Numbered from the stretch's first letter, positions 24,676 through 32,663 are shown. The stretch is 64,000 nt of DNA from Curtobacterium oceanosedimentum (GCF_020297365.1 NZ_JAIXIG010000010.1:1-64000); one strand, 5' to 3'. Notes: generated by a model not told the origin, from the letters alone. A program made the numbers and translations.

Positions 24676-24730
24676 GAGTGAGCAGAAGACGTCGGGTGGC
24701 GCGATCGCACCCGGCGTCTTCTGCTCACTC
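24676..24730. terminator. Family-2 palindrome, copy 1
   Basis: Arms 24676-24698 and 24708-24730 pair with one mismatch (16 bp plus 6 bp). The arm begins GAGTGAGCAGAAGACG. It lies between the convergent DUF2795 and ThrE-like genes, and its right arm includes the ThrE stop codon. It is probably a bidirectional terminator. A near-copy lies at 31912. Confidence 0.75.
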
Positions 24731-26260
24731 AGCGGTGCCGGGGCCGCTCAGGGGGTCGGAGCGCGTCCCGCGCGGCACCGAGCCGTTGCCGGGGTCGTAC
24801 CCGGAGTCCCGGATGACCCGGAGCGCGGTGGTGTCGCTGTGCACCGAGTGCACGACGACCCGGCGGGTGCGGCGGAGGGCGCGGCGGGCGCCCGGCGTGG
24901 CGAAGAGGCCGCCGAGCACCAGGCCCGCGCCGATCCCGAGCGCCACCGACACCGCCGCGACGAAGTCGAGCGCCGCGCTGGACGACCCCGACATGACGTT
25001 GAGCAGGGCGTTCGACACGGCGACACCCGGTAGCAGCGCCCCGCAGAACGCCGGCACCGCGATCGCCGCGACCGCCGTCCGCATCCGCACGGCGGCGTAG
25101 GTCGACAGGACGCCGAGCAGGACCGCGGCCAGGAACGTCGCCCCGAGCAGCGGGAGTCCGAGCTGGCGCAGTCCCCACAGCGCCGCACCGGCCGCCACCG
25201 AGAACACGACCGCGACGGGGATCACCCGGGCGCTGGCCTGCTGCACGAAGCAGTTCGCGGCGGCCGAGACCACGGTGAGCGACAGCGACGCCCAGAGCGG
25301 CAGGGTCCGCGTGACGATGCCGGTCGGGTCGACCTCGATCGACAGCCAGTGCGTCAGGGCGATCCCCGCGGGCACCCCCACCACGATGGCCGCGATGATC
25401 AGGCCGATGTAGAACGCCCGGGCGACGGCCATCGCTCGGAAGCCGGAGATCGCGTCCTGCGCCCACGTCACCAACGACGGGTGCGGCAGCAGGAGCACGA
25501 CGAGGGCGGCGACCATGGTGGCCGCTCCACCCGGGTCGAGGACCCCGGCCCAGATGGCGAGGGTGCCGATCGCCGAGGCCACCGCGCCCTGCGCCCCGGA
25601 CACGAAGAACTGCGGGTACCCGCGGCCGGTCAGCCAGCGTCCGGACACGATGATGCCGAGCATCAGCACGAACGCGCCCAGACCGGCACGCACGCCACCA
25701 CCGGCCTGCATGGCGATGGAGATGCCGAGGACGGACAGTCCGACGTCGGAGAGCCACATCGGCCACCGCGGGGGCAGGCGCAGCACGGCGACCAGGGCGT
25801 TGACCGCCGAGGTCATGTCGCGGTCGTCGTGGATCAGGTCGTCGACGATCTGGTTCGCCCGCGCGAGCTTGTCGAGGTCGGACCCGTCGGAGCGCACGGT
25901 GCGGACCTTCACGAGCGGTGGGACGTCGGCGGGGGCGTACTGGATCGTCACCGAGCTGCCGGAGAAGTCGAGGTCGAGCGGCGCGAGGTTCCACTTGGTC
26001 GAGACGGCGACGACGGCGGTCTCGACGCTGCGGGTGTCCGCGCCCGAGGCGAGCATCACCTCGGCCAGGTCGAGGCAGAAGTCGACGATCTGCTGCGCCG
26101 TGTACTGGTCGCGCCCCTTGGCGTCGGGTTCGACGTGCTCGTAGATCGTGCCGCGCAGGCGGGCTCGGGCGTCGCGCAGGTCGTGCTGCGCCAGGTTGCG
26201 GCGGCGTGGCCGGGGCGGACGGCCCGGCTTGTGCGGGCCAGGGGGGTGCTGCTCGGCCAT
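24725..26260 (-). CDS. Threonine/serine exporter family protein (ThrE-like)
   Basis: This 511-aa membrane protein combines the two ThrE modules. The soluble N-terminal ThrE domain (about residues 60-210) has LASGADTRSVETAV, AVSTKWNLAPLDLDFSG and NQIVDDLIH, and is followed by membrane helices. A second five-helix module (DUF3815 type) ends near residue 455. The homologue in Corynebacterium exports threonine and serine using the proton gradient. I start at ATG 26260 (MAEQHPPGPHKPG), with CACGAT ending 6 nt before it as a weak leaderless -10. The basic N-terminus (RPPRPRRRNLAQ) is hydrophilic. The stop lies in the 24676 hairpin. Confidence 0.88.
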   Translation of the reverse strand: MAEQHPPGPHKPGRPPRPRRRNLAQHDLRDARARLRGTIYEHVEPDAKGRDQYTAQQIVDFCLDLAEVMLASGADTRSVETAVVAVSTKWNLAPLDLDFSGSSVTIQYAPADVPPLVKVRTVRSDGSDLDKLARANQIVDDLIHDDRDMTSAVNALVAVLRLPPRWPMWLSDVGLSVLGISIAMQAGGGVRAGLGAFVLMLGIIVSGRWLTGRGYPQFFVSGAQGAVASAIGTLAIWAGVLDPGGAATMVAALVVLLLPHPSLVTWAQDAISGFRAMAVARAFYIGLIIAAIVVGVPAGIALTHWLSIEVDPTGIVTRTLPLWASLSLTVVSAAANCFVQQASARVIPVAVVFSVAAGAALWGLRQLGLPLLGATFLAAVLLGVLSTYAAVRMRTAVAAIAVPAFCGALLPGVAVSNALLNVMSGSSSAALDFVAAVSVALGIGAGLVLGGLFATPGARRALRRTRRVVVHSVHSDTTALRVIRDSGYDPGNGSVPRGTRSDPLSGPGTAE

Positions 26261-26309
26261 CAGGCCATCGTGCCAGCCGAGGCGGCCCGAGTCCGGACGT
26301 CCGCTGAGC

Positions 26310-26357
26310 GACGGACGGGAGGCCCGGTGCCAGCTGGCACCGGGCCTCCCGTCCGTC
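26310..26357. terminator. Family-1 palindrome, copy 5
   Basis: This is an uninterrupted 48-bp perfect palindrome, arms GACGGACGGGAGGCCCGGTG onward. It lies between the tandem minus-strand OsmC and ThrE-like genes and should end the OsmC transcript. It is the most perfect copy in the window. Confidence 0.8.
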
Positions 26358-26381
26358 ACGTGGTGACGCTGACCGCCGCGT

Positions 26382-26822
26382 CTACTGCTCGAGCGTCGCG
26401 TGCAGCGTGATCTCGACGCCGGTGAGCGCCTTGCTGACGGGGCAGGTCGCCTTGGCGTCCTCGGCGGCCTTCAGGAAGGTGGCCTCGTCGATGCCGGAGA
26501 CCTCGCCGCTGACCGTCAGGGCGATGCCGGTGAGCTGGAAGCCGCCCGCCGGGTCCGGGCCGAGCGAGACGTCTGCCTTGACGTCGAGGGCCTCGACGGT
26601 GCCGCCGGCCTCGCCGAGGACGGCGGAGAACTGCATGGCGTAGCAGGCCGAGTGCGCGGCGGCGATGAGCTCCTCGGGGCTCGTGGTGCCACCGGCCTCG
26701 TCAGCGGCGCGCTTCGGGAACGAGACGTCGTACGTGCCGACCTTGGAGCTCGAGAGCTCGACCTGACCGGAACCGTCGTTGAGGCCGCCGTTCCAGGCGG
26801 TGCGTGCGGTGCGAGTGGGCAT
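26382..26822 (-). CDS. OsmC-family peroxiredoxin
   Basis: This 146-aa OsmC/Ohr-fold thiol peroxidase reduces organic hydroperoxides. The reactive Cys60 (SPEELIAAAHSACY) and resolving Cys127 (ATCPVSKAL) are both present, with Glu50/51 nearby. The HSACYAMQ and CPVSKALTG contexts point to the OsmC rather than Ohr branch. It starts ATG with GAAAGGAG upstream. A GAGAAC-N4-GTTCTC inverted repeat in the divergent promoter region (26882-26897) may carry stress control. Confidence 0.92.
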   Translation of the reverse strand: MPTRTARTAWNGGLNDGSGQVELSSSKVGTYDVSFPKRAADEAGGTTSPEELIAAAHSACYAMQFSAVLGEAGGTVEALDVKADVSLGPDPAGGFQLTGIALTVSGEVSGIDEATFLKAAEDAKATCPVSKALTGVEITLHATLEQ

Positions 26823-26881
26823 GCCCGCTCCTTTCGTGTGGGGTGCGGCCCCGAGCGGGACCGCCGCAGCCGAGTCAATCG

Positions 26882-26897
26882 GAGAACGACCGTTCTC
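26882..26897. promoter_or_regulatory. Inverted repeat, candidate operator between osmC-type gene and DUF805 gene
   Basis: GAGAAC-GACC-GTTCTC is a perfect 6-bp inverted repeat with 4-bp spacing, 60 bp upstream of the OsmC start and 35 bp upstream of the DUF805 -10. The core GAAC-N4-GTTC equals the LexA core, but the flanks differ from the usual CGAAC/GTTCG. Confidence 0.45.
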
Positions 26898-26931
26898 GCA
26901 ACCGGCTCACGGGGAAGACGCAGGTCTGCCC

Positions 26932-26937
26932 TACGAT
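26932..26937 (+). promoter_or_regulatory. -10 box (TACGAT), leaderless start
   Basis: TACGAT ends 7 nt before ATG 26945. Confidence 0.55.
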
Positions 26938-26944
26938 CGGGCGC

Positions 26945-27553
26945 ATGGGGGACAGCGACATGACCGGCTTCCGCGCGTCCGTGCTCCGGCAGGGTCCGGT
27001 GGACGTGACGAACCCGGTGGTCGCCTGGCTCCGGTTCTGGACGCAGGGGTGGCGGTTCCACGGGCGGGCGAGCCGCTCGGAGTTCTGGTGGGTCATCGCG
27101 CTCGAGTTCGCCGTGACCACCGCACTCCTGGCCTGGCTGTCGGCCGACGGCGTCGGGCGCTGGCAGTTCTTCGCCGACCCCTTCGGCGTCGTCCCCTCGC
27201 CGCAGGTCGCCTTCCACCTGCTCGGTGATGACCACGGCTGGCGGTTCGGCTTCGGGACCGGGCGCGACGCCTGGGCCGATGTGCGTGACGTCGCGATCAT
27301 GGTGGTGCTCCTCGTCACGGCGATCCCGCGGTGGTCGCTGCTCGTGCGGCGACTGCACGACCGCGACCACACCGGCCTGTGGATCCTGCTCCTCGTCTTC
27401 ACCGGGCCGATCGGGTGGCTCGTGGTGACGATCATGGTGGCGCGGTCGTCGCGTCCTGGTGGTGCGCGGTTCGACCGCGGACTGTTCGCCGGGCGGCGAG
27501 GCTCGGAGGGGCCTGCGCAACAGGCGTTGCCCTCAACAACAGGTGTAGCGTGA
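26945..27553 (+). CDS. DUF805-family membrane protein
   Basis: This 202-aa membrane protein has the DUF805 hallmarks: FHGRASRSEFWWVIALEF near residue 38, and LVRRLHDRDHTGLWILLLV followed by GPIGWLVVTIM later. About four hydrophobic segments are present, with an extracytoplasmic loop longer than usual (about residues 70-115). The role of the family is unknown. ATG 26945 follows TACGAT at leaderless spacing. The last 30 bp also contain the promoter elements of the alcohol dehydrogenase gene. Confidence 0.82.
   Translation: MGDSDMTGFRASVLRQGPVDVTNPVVAWLRFWTQGWRFHGRASRSEFWWVIALEFAVTTALLAWLSADGVGRWQFFADPFGVVPSPQVAFHLLGDDHGWRFGFGTGRDAWADVRDVAIMVVLLVTAIPRWSLLVRRLHDRDHTGLWILLLVFTGPIGWLVVTIMVARSSRPGGARFDRGLFAGRRGSEGPAQQALPSTTGVA
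27517..27531. promoter_or_regulatory. Inverted repeat GCAAC-N4-GTTGC, candidate operator of adh
   Basis: GCAAC-AGGC-GTTGC followed by C nearly equals the operator candidate at 41218 (GGCAAC-GAAC-GTTGCC). It lies 15 bp upstream of the -10 at 27546. CAACAGGYGT also repeats directly at 27518 and 27537. Confidence 0.4.
27546..27551 (+). promoter_or_regulatory. Candidate -10 box (TAGCGT) of the alcohol dehydrogenase gene
   Basis: TAGCGT lies inside the 3' end of the DUF805 gene, 24 nt before ATG 27576. The transcript would carry the AAAGGAGA ribosome site. Confidence 0.45.
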
Positions 27554-27575
27554 AGGGCGATCAAAGGAGAACCCC

Positions 27576-28619
27576 ATGCGCGCCGTCGTGTTCGAGCAGT
27601 ACCAGACCTTCCCGTCCCTGACGGACGTCCCGAAGCCGACACCCGGGCCGGGTGAGGTCCTGCTGAAGGTCGCCGGAGCCGGAGCGTGCCACTCCGACGT
27701 CGCTGTGTACCGCGAGTTCCAGCAGGGGCAGCCGGGTGCACAGGCGCCCGCGTTCGTGCTCGGCCACGAGAACTCCGGGTGGGTCGAGGCCGTCGGCGAC
27801 GGGGTCACCGGGTTCACCGTGGGGGACGCCTACCTGGTGTACGGCCCGGTGGGTTGCGGGCACTGCTCGTACTGCTCCAAGGGGCAGGACACCTACTGCG
27901 AGAACGCGGCGACGAACCCCTACATGGGCATCGGCCTCGGGCGCGACGGCGGCATGGCGGAGTACGTGACCGTGCCCGCGCGGAACCTGGTGCCGCTCGG
28001 CGACGCCGACCCGATCGCCGCCGCACCGCTCAGCGACGCCGCCCTCACGCCGTACCACGCCATCAAGAACTCCCTGCCGAACCTGGCCGGTGGTGGTCGC
28101 TTCGCGCTCGTCGTCGGGCTCGGCGGCCTCGGGCAGATCGCCGTGCAGATCCTCACCGCGCTCACCGGCGCGACGGTCATCGCCACGGACATGAAGCAGG
28201 ACGCGATGGACCGCGCCGCCGCCCGCGGGGCGATCACCGTCCCCGGCGGACCGGACCAGGCGGAGCGCATCCGCGAGATCACCGGCGGGCGCGGCGTCGA
28301 CGCGGCATTCGACTTCGTCGGTGCCACCCCCACCATCAAGGTGGCCCAGGCGTCGATGGCGGTCGGCGGCCGCTTCACCGTCGTCGGGATCGCCGGCGGC
28401 ACCACCGAGTGGAACTTCTTCTCGACGCCGTACGAGTCGACGATCACGAACACGTACTGGGGCACCATCGAGGACCTGCACGAGGTCGTCGCGATGTACC
28501 GCGCGGGGCAGATCGTCCCCGACGTCGAGCGGTACGCGCTGTCCGACGCGCTCGAGGCGTACCGGAAGCTCGAGGCGGGCGAGCTCTCGGGCCGCGCGGT
28601 GGTCGTCCCGACGCTCTAG
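27576..28619 (+). CDS. Zinc-dependent alcohol dehydrogenase (MDR family)
   Basis: This 347-aa medium-chain dehydrogenase has catalytic zinc ligands in ACHSD (about Cys37) and GHENSG (about His63/Glu64), the structural-zinc cluster GCGHCSYCSKGQDTYC near residues 92-107, and the nucleotide-binding loop VVGLGGLGQIAVQ. An acidic residue after the second strand (IATDMKQD) favours NAD+. AAAGGAGA precedes ATG by about 7 nt. It is a single-gene unit converging with the gamma-glutamyltransferase gene only 21 bp away. Substrate is probably a primary or aryl alcohol/aldehyde; not determined. Confidence 0.9.
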   Translation: MRAVVFEQYQTFPSLTDVPKPTPGPGEVLLKVAGAGACHSDVAVYREFQQGQPGAQAPAFVLGHENSGWVEAVGDGVTGFTVGDAYLVYGPVGCGHCSYCSKGQDTYCENAATNPYMGIGLGRDGGMAEYVTVPARNLVPLGDADPIAAAPLSDAALTPYHAIKNSLPNLAGGGRFALVVGLGGLGQIAVQILTALTGATVIATDMKQDAMDRAAARGAITVPGGPDQAERIREITGGRGVDAAFDFVGATPTIKVAQASMAVGGRFTVVGIAGGTTEWNFFSTPYESTITNTYWGTIEDLHEVVAMYRAGQIVPDVERYALSDALEAYRKLEAGELSGRAVVVPTL

Positions 28620-28640
28620 GCGTCGTCCCGCTGCGACCGG

Positions 28641-30521
28641 TCAGCGGCCGGCGGCGTAGCCCTGCGCACCGCGGGGGTTCGCCGCCGCGCCCAGCACTCC
28701 CGTGGACGGGTCGCGGGTGACGCAGGAGAGGCGACCCAGTGACCAGTCGCCGGCGCGCATGACGACGTGACCACGGGCCTCCAGACCGGCGACCACCGCG
28801 TCGCCGAGCCGGTCCTCGACCACGAGCCCCGCCGGCTCCCACGTGCGGGGCCAGAACGAACCGGGGAAGGACGTGGTGTGCAGGGCCGGGGCGTCGACGG
28901 CCTGCTGCGGGGAGTAGCCGCCCACGATCCAGCGCAGCAGGAACAGCAGCTGCCACTGGTCCTGCTGGTCGCCCCCGGGGGACCCGAGCGCGGCGACCGG
29001 CTGGCCGTCGCGGAGCACCAGGGTCGGGGTCAGCGTGGTGCGGGGGCGCTCGCCGGGGCGCAGGGTCGATGCCGTGCCCGGTTCGAGCCACGTCATCTGC
29101 AGGCGCGTGCCGAGGCAGAACCCGAGCTCGGGGATCGTCGGTGAGGACTGCAGCCAGCCGCCGGACGGTGTCGCGCTGACGATGTTGCCCCAGCGGTCGA
29201 CGACGTCGATGTGGCACGTGTCCCCGCGGGTCTCCCCGTCCGGGGCCACGAACGGCTCGCCGCGGTCCTCGACCGGGGCGGCCGGCGGGACCTCGGTGTC
29301 GGCTCCGGCAGCACGGGTGACCTGCACGGTCGGCTCACCCACGCCCACCGACCCGGCGGCGTCGTACGCGGTGCGGACGGGCGGCATTGCGTGCTCGACC
29401 CCGGGGATCGTTCCGGGGCGGAGGTCCGCGGACGCCCGCTCGCCGATCAGCGTGCGGCGCTCGTCGGCGTAGGTGTCGGAGAGCAGCACGTCCATCGGGA
29501 CCGCGCCGTCGCCGTAGAACGCCTCACGGTCGGCGAGGGCGAGCTTCTGCGCCTCGACGATCGTATGGGCCCCGAGTTCGGTCGACGGGTCGAGCAGGGC
29601 GTCGTCGAGCGGTTCGAGCAGCCGGAGGGTCTGCAGCAGTGCCGGCCCCTGTCCCCACGCGCCGGTCTTGGCGATCGTGCAACCGCGGAACTCGACGGTC
29701 GTGGCCGGCTCGTACGACGCACGGAACGCGGCCAGGTCCGACGCCCGGAGGACCCCCGCGTGGTCGGTCCCGGACGCGTGCCGGTGCGGTTCGCGGACGA
29801 ACCGGTCGATCGCCTCGGCGACGAACCCCTCCGCCCACTCGGACCGGGCCGCGTCGATGCGGGCGGTCCGGCTGGCGGCACCGCCACCGGCCTCGACGAG
29901 CCGGTCCAGCACGGAGGCGAGCGCCTCGTTGCGCACCAGGTCCCCGGGGACCGGCACCGTGCCTCCCGGCAGCCACCGCGTGGCGGAGGTGGGCCAGTGC
30001 AGCCGGAACAGGTCCTGCACGGCGGTGATCGTCCGGACCACCGCGGGGGCGACCGGATGACCGTCGCGGGCGTACCCGACGGCGGGCGCGAGGACGTCGG
30101 CCAGCTCCCACGTGCCGTGGTCGCGGAGCAGGAGCAGCCAGGCGTCGACCGCTCCCGGGACGGTCGCGGCCAGCGCGCCGGATCCGGGGACGAGGTCGAG
30201 GCTCTCGGCGCGGTAGTGCTCGGGGGTCGCGCCGGCGGGGGCCGGACCCTGCCCGACCAGCACCGTCGGCGACGGGTTCGCGGCCGTCGCGAAGACCGCC
30301 GTCAGGTCGCCTCCCGGGCCGTTCAGGTGTGGCTCCACCACGTGCAGCACGAAGGCCCCGGCGACGGCCGCGTCGAACGCGTTGCCGCCGCGCTCGAGCA
30401 CCGACTGCGCGGTCGCCGTGGCGATCCAGTGCGTGGACGCCGCCATGCCGAACGTCCCCTGCAGGTCGGGCCGCGAGGTGTGGCGTTCGGGCGGGACGAA
30501 GGCGGGGTTCGGCGTCGGCAT
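28641..30521 (-). CDS. Gamma-glutamyltransferase family protein
   Basis: This 626-aa Ntn-hydrolase precursor has the autoprocessing nucleophile Thr435 (GDTCHIDVVD), giving subunits of about 434 and 192 residues. N-terminal motifs are GGNAFDAAVAGAFVLHVVEP and GPGGD; the small subunit has NIVSATPSGG and LGSPGGDQQ. No signal peptide is visible, unlike classical secreted GGT, so a cytosolic YwrD-like branch is likely. Possible roles are glutathione or gamma-glutamyl peptide breakdown, or acylase activity. CAGGAT ends 6 nt before ATG 30521 as a weak leaderless -10. Confidence 0.88.
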   Translation of the reverse strand: MPTPNPAFVPPERHTSRPDLQGTFGMAASTHWIATATAQSVLERGGNAFDAAVAGAFVLHVVEPHLNGPGGDLTAVFATAANPSPTVLVGQGPAPAGATPEHYRAESLDLVPGSGALAATVPGAVDAWLLLLRDHGTWELADVLAPAVGYARDGHPVAPAVVRTITAVQDLFRLHWPTSATRWLPGGTVPVPGDLVRNEALASVLDRLVEAGGGAASRTARIDAARSEWAEGFVAEAIDRFVREPHRHASGTDHAGVLRASDLAAFRASYEPATTVEFRGCTIAKTGAWGQGPALLQTLRLLEPLDDALLDPSTELGAHTIVEAQKLALADREAFYGDGAVPMDVLLSDTYADERRTLIGERASADLRPGTIPGVEHAMPPVRTAYDAAGSVGVGEPTVQVTRAAGADTEVPPAAPVEDRGEPFVAPDGETRGDTCHIDVVDRWGNIVSATPSGGWLQSSPTIPELGFCLGTRLQMTWLEPGTASTLRPGERPRTTLTPTLVLRDGQPVAALGSPGGDQQDQWQLLFLLRWIVGGYSPQQAVDAPALHTTSFPGSFWPRTWEPAGLVVEDRLGDAVVAGLEARGHVVMRAGDWSLGRLSCVTRDPSTGVLGAAANPRGAQGYAAGR

Positions 30522-30679
30522 GGCCCCATCCTGTCCCCGGGCGGCGTGCCGGCACCAGGCACCCCCCTGTCAAGGGGTTGTGCGCCCCGCGCAGAAAAGC
30601 GAACATCGTTCGGCGACTCGTACAGGGCGAGCGCCGAACGCCCGTGCGCTCGCACGGTCGGTTCCAGGGCAGGGGATCC

Positions 30680-31876
30680 ATGACCACCACTCCGTCGACC
30701 GTCGCACGCGCGCGCCGACTCCCACGCATCGCCGGTGCCGTCACGGCACTGGCCCTGGCGGCGGGGGCGCTCGTCGCGACCGCAGAACCGGCCGCGGCCT
30801 CGGCCGTCTGGGTCGGTTCGGCCCCGGCCGGCACCAAGCTCGTCCCCGGCGACCAGGTGACGTCGCCGAACGGCCAGTTCAAGCTCATCATGCAGGGCGA
30901 CGGCAACCTGGTGGAGTACGGCATCGGCAACCGCGTGCTGTGGGCGTCAAACACGGCCGGCAACTCCGGTGCGATCGCCGTGGTCGGCAAGAACCGTGCC
31001 CTCGACATCACCAAGAACGGCAAGCGCATCGCCCGCTGGGCCTCGGCAGGGTCGGTGAACTCGACCGCGCTGAAGGTCCGCGCCGACGGCACGATGGCGC
31101 TCCTGGCCGGCAAGACCGTCGTCGTGAGCTGGACCGGGTACCAGGACCGTGTCGCCTCGGGCAACACCATCCTGGGCGGGACCGTCCTGCGCTCGGACGA
31201 GGGCTCGTCGCGCACGCTGAACATGCGCACCGACGGCAACCTCGTGCAGAAGCAGAACGGCAAGGTCGTCTGGCAGTCGCGCACCGGTGGCCACCGCGGC
31301 GCCTGGGCGGAGTTGCAGACCAAGGGCAACTTCGTCATCTGGACGCGCGACGCCTCGCGCAAGAAGGTGGCGCTCTGGAGCTCGCGCACGAGCACGGCCG
31401 GTTCGGGCAACCTGCTCGTGCAGGTCGACGGCAACGTCGTGCTCTACGGTGCGAAGGACACCCGCGTGTGGTCGAGCCGTCCGGTCACCGGCCTGGCCTG
31501 GCCCGTCAACGGCACGAAGATCACCGGCCGCTACGGCGACGACCGCGGCGCCGGGCACGTCCCGCGCTACCACCAGGGTGCGGACGCGCCGGTGCCCGTC
31601 GGGACCCCGGTGTACGGGTCCGGCACGGGGACGGTGACCAGGACCGTCTCGAACGACGGCGCCTACGGCAACTACGTCGTCGTGACCTACGGGATGACGG
31701 CGGTGCTCATCGCGCACCTGAGCAAGATCCAGGTGAAGCAGGGGCAGATCGTGAAGCTCGGCACCGAGATCGCGAAGTCCGGCAACACCGGGCAGTCGAC
31801 CGGGCCGCACATCCACGTGGAGACGCGGCGGAACGGCACGCTGGTCGACCCGCTGAAGAACATGCACTTCCGCTGA
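30680..31876 (+). CDS. Secreted bulb-lectin / M23 peptidase fusion
   Basis: This 398-aa exported protein has a signal peptide (residues 1-40, ending AAASA). A bulb-type (monocot mannose-binding) lectin region spans about 45-270, with intact QxDxNxVxY sites in MQGDGNLVEYG and LVQVDGNVVLYG and a degenerate third (MRTDGNLVQKQ). A C-terminal M23 (lysostaphin-like) domain spans about 275-395, with the zinc ligands in YHQGADAP and the HIHVE motif, plus GNTGQSTGPH. It should cut peptidoglycan cross-links after binding a glycan. The start ATG has GGCAGGGGA upstream. It may act on its own wall or on competitors. The family-2 hairpin follows. Confidence 0.88.
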   Translation: MTTTPSTVARARRLPRIAGAVTALALAAGALVATAEPAAASAVWVGSAPAGTKLVPGDQVTSPNGQFKLIMQGDGNLVEYGIGNRVLWASNTAGNSGAIAVVGKNRALDITKNGKRIARWASAGSVNSTALKVRADGTMALLAGKTVVVSWTGYQDRVASGNTILGGTVLRSDEGSSRTLNMRTDGNLVQKQNGKVVWQSRTGGHRGAWAELQTKGNFVIWTRDASRKKVALWSSRTSTAGSGNLLVQVDGNVVLYGAKDTRVWSSRPVTGLAWPVNGTKITGRYGDDRGAGHVPRYHQGADAPVPVGTPVYGSGTGTVTRTVSNDGAYGNYVVVTYGMTAVLIAHLSKIQVKQGQIVKLGTEIAKSGNTGQSTGPHIHVETRRNGTLVDPLKNMHFR

Positions 31877-31911
31877 CGCGGGACGGGGCGGGCGTTCTCG
31901 CCCCGTGCATC

Positions 31912-31966
31912 GAGTGAGCAGAAGACGACGGGTTGCCCCAAGGCACCCGACGTCTTCTGCTCACTC
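31912..31966. terminator. Family-2 palindrome, copy 2
   Basis: The outer 16-bp stem GAGTGAGCAGAAGACG pairs with 31951-31966; an inner CGGGT/ACCCG pair follows after one mismatch. Outer sequence is identical to the copy at 24676. It lies after the lectin-peptidase gene and probably terminates it. Confidence 0.75.
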
Positions 31967-32015
31967 GTCTGGTGCCCCTCGCACCGGGCGAGAGCGCGGC
32001 ATCCAGTTTCTGTCT

Positions 32016-32372
32016 ATGGCACTTGCCTTGTTCCCCGGCGCGATCTCGCAGGTTCGTCGGCTCGACCTCGCTGCCGATGCGCAGCGTGAAGCGATCGCCT
32101 TCGTCGCGGAGGTCGATCAGGGCGACGTCACCGTGGTCATCCGTGCCGAGCTCGATCCGACCCTGGCGCGTTCGCTCGAAGAAGCCACTGCCCTGCGCGC
32201 CGAGGCCGAGGTCAAGGAAGCCCGCGCCCTCTCGCTCCGCAAGGCGATCGCTGTCTCGCTGAAGGACGACGGCCTCACCCTGCGGGACATCGCGGTGGTC
32301 CTGGGGGTCTCGTACCAGCGGGTGCACCAGCTCGTGCACGAGGGCGAGCCGGCGGCGCTCGCTGCGTCCTGA
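32016..32372 (+). CDS. Small helix-turn-helix protein, 118 aa
   Basis: No named family is recognised. The N-terminal half is an alpha/beta stretch (QREAIAFVAEVDQGDVTVVI), then a long charged helix (LEEATALRAEAEVKEARALS). The C-terminus holds a clear HTH (LTLRDIAVVLGVSYQRVHQLV), similar to the HTH of sigma-like or phage-type regulators. It is probably a DNA-binding protein. ATG 32016 is the first plausible start after the family-2 hairpin; there is no ribosome site, and no strong -10 is visible. The hairpin at 32371 overlaps the stop codon. Confidence 0.65.
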   Translation: MALALFPGAISQVRRLDLAADAQREAIAFVAEVDQGDVTVVIRAELDPTLARSLEEATALRAEAEVKEARALSLRKAIAVSLKDDGLTLRDIAVVLGVSYQRVHQLVHEGEPAALAAS

Positions 32373-32405
32373 TGCGTACTTCCGGCAGGTGGTCGGAAGT
32401 GCATC
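32371..32405. terminator. Hairpin after the HTH gene
   Basis: ACTTCCG (32378-32384) pairs with CGGAAGT (32394-32400), flanked by GATGC/GCATC with a 2-nt bulge on the left. It is a probable terminator, 30 bp before the next promoter. Confidence 0.6.
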
Positions 32406-32433
32406 GCCAGGAACGCGGTTCGCCCTGTTCTCG

Positions 32434-32439
32434 TACGAT
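32434..32439 (+). promoter_or_regulatory. -10 box (TACGAT) of the micro-operon, leaderless
   Basis: TACGAT ends 6 nt before GTG 32446, the first codon of a 23-codon frame that leads into two overlapping genes. Confidence 0.55.
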
Positions 32440-32445
32440 TCCTTC

Positions 32446-32517
32446 GTGAAGAAGACCGGTCAGGTCGCGCTCAGCCTGGAAGCGGACAGGCAACTCGTCG
32501 CCTCGAGTGACCGATGA
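32446..32517 (+). CDS. Putative 23-aa leader peptide
   Basis: The frame VKKTGQVALSLEADRQLVAS plus SDR is too short to judge by composition. Its GTG lies exactly at the expected transcription start after TACGAT, and its TGA overlaps the ATG of the next small gene (ATGA). It may serve mainly to load ribosomes on a leaderless mRNA and couple translation of the following genes. No homologue is recalled. Confidence 0.4.
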   Translation: MKKTGQVALSLEADRQLVASSDR

Positions 32518-32663
32518 ACTGCGTGCTGGCGAGGGTCCTGTCCGGGCTGTCCAGTGCCGGAAGCGGGGTCATCGTGTTCCTGGTGGTCGTCGCAGTCATC
32601 GTCCTCAGCCGCGGACGCTGGACCGCACCCCGAAGCGACGCAACTGTCCGGGAGGTCGCATGA
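32514..32663 (+). CDS. 49-aa single-pass membrane protein
   Basis: This short protein starts MNCVLARVLSGLSSAGSG and is followed by a strongly hydrophobic stretch (VIVFLVVVAVIVLS, about residues 19-32), then a basic hydrophilic end (RGRWTAPRSDATVREVA). It overlaps the upstream 23-codon frame and the downstream AlkD-like gene by ATGA at both ends. The N-terminal Cys is not in a lipobox. The function is unknown; co-translation with a DNA-repair-like protein is unusual. Confidence 0.55.
   Translation: MNCVLARVLSGLSSAGSGVIVFLVVVAVIVLSRGRWTAPRSDATVREVA

Noticed and set aside
30600-30612. CGAAC-ATC-GTTCG resembling an SOS box upstream of the lectin-peptidase
   Set aside because: The LexA box needs a 4-bp spacer between CGAAC and GTTCG; here it is 3 bp, which changes the dyad spacing.
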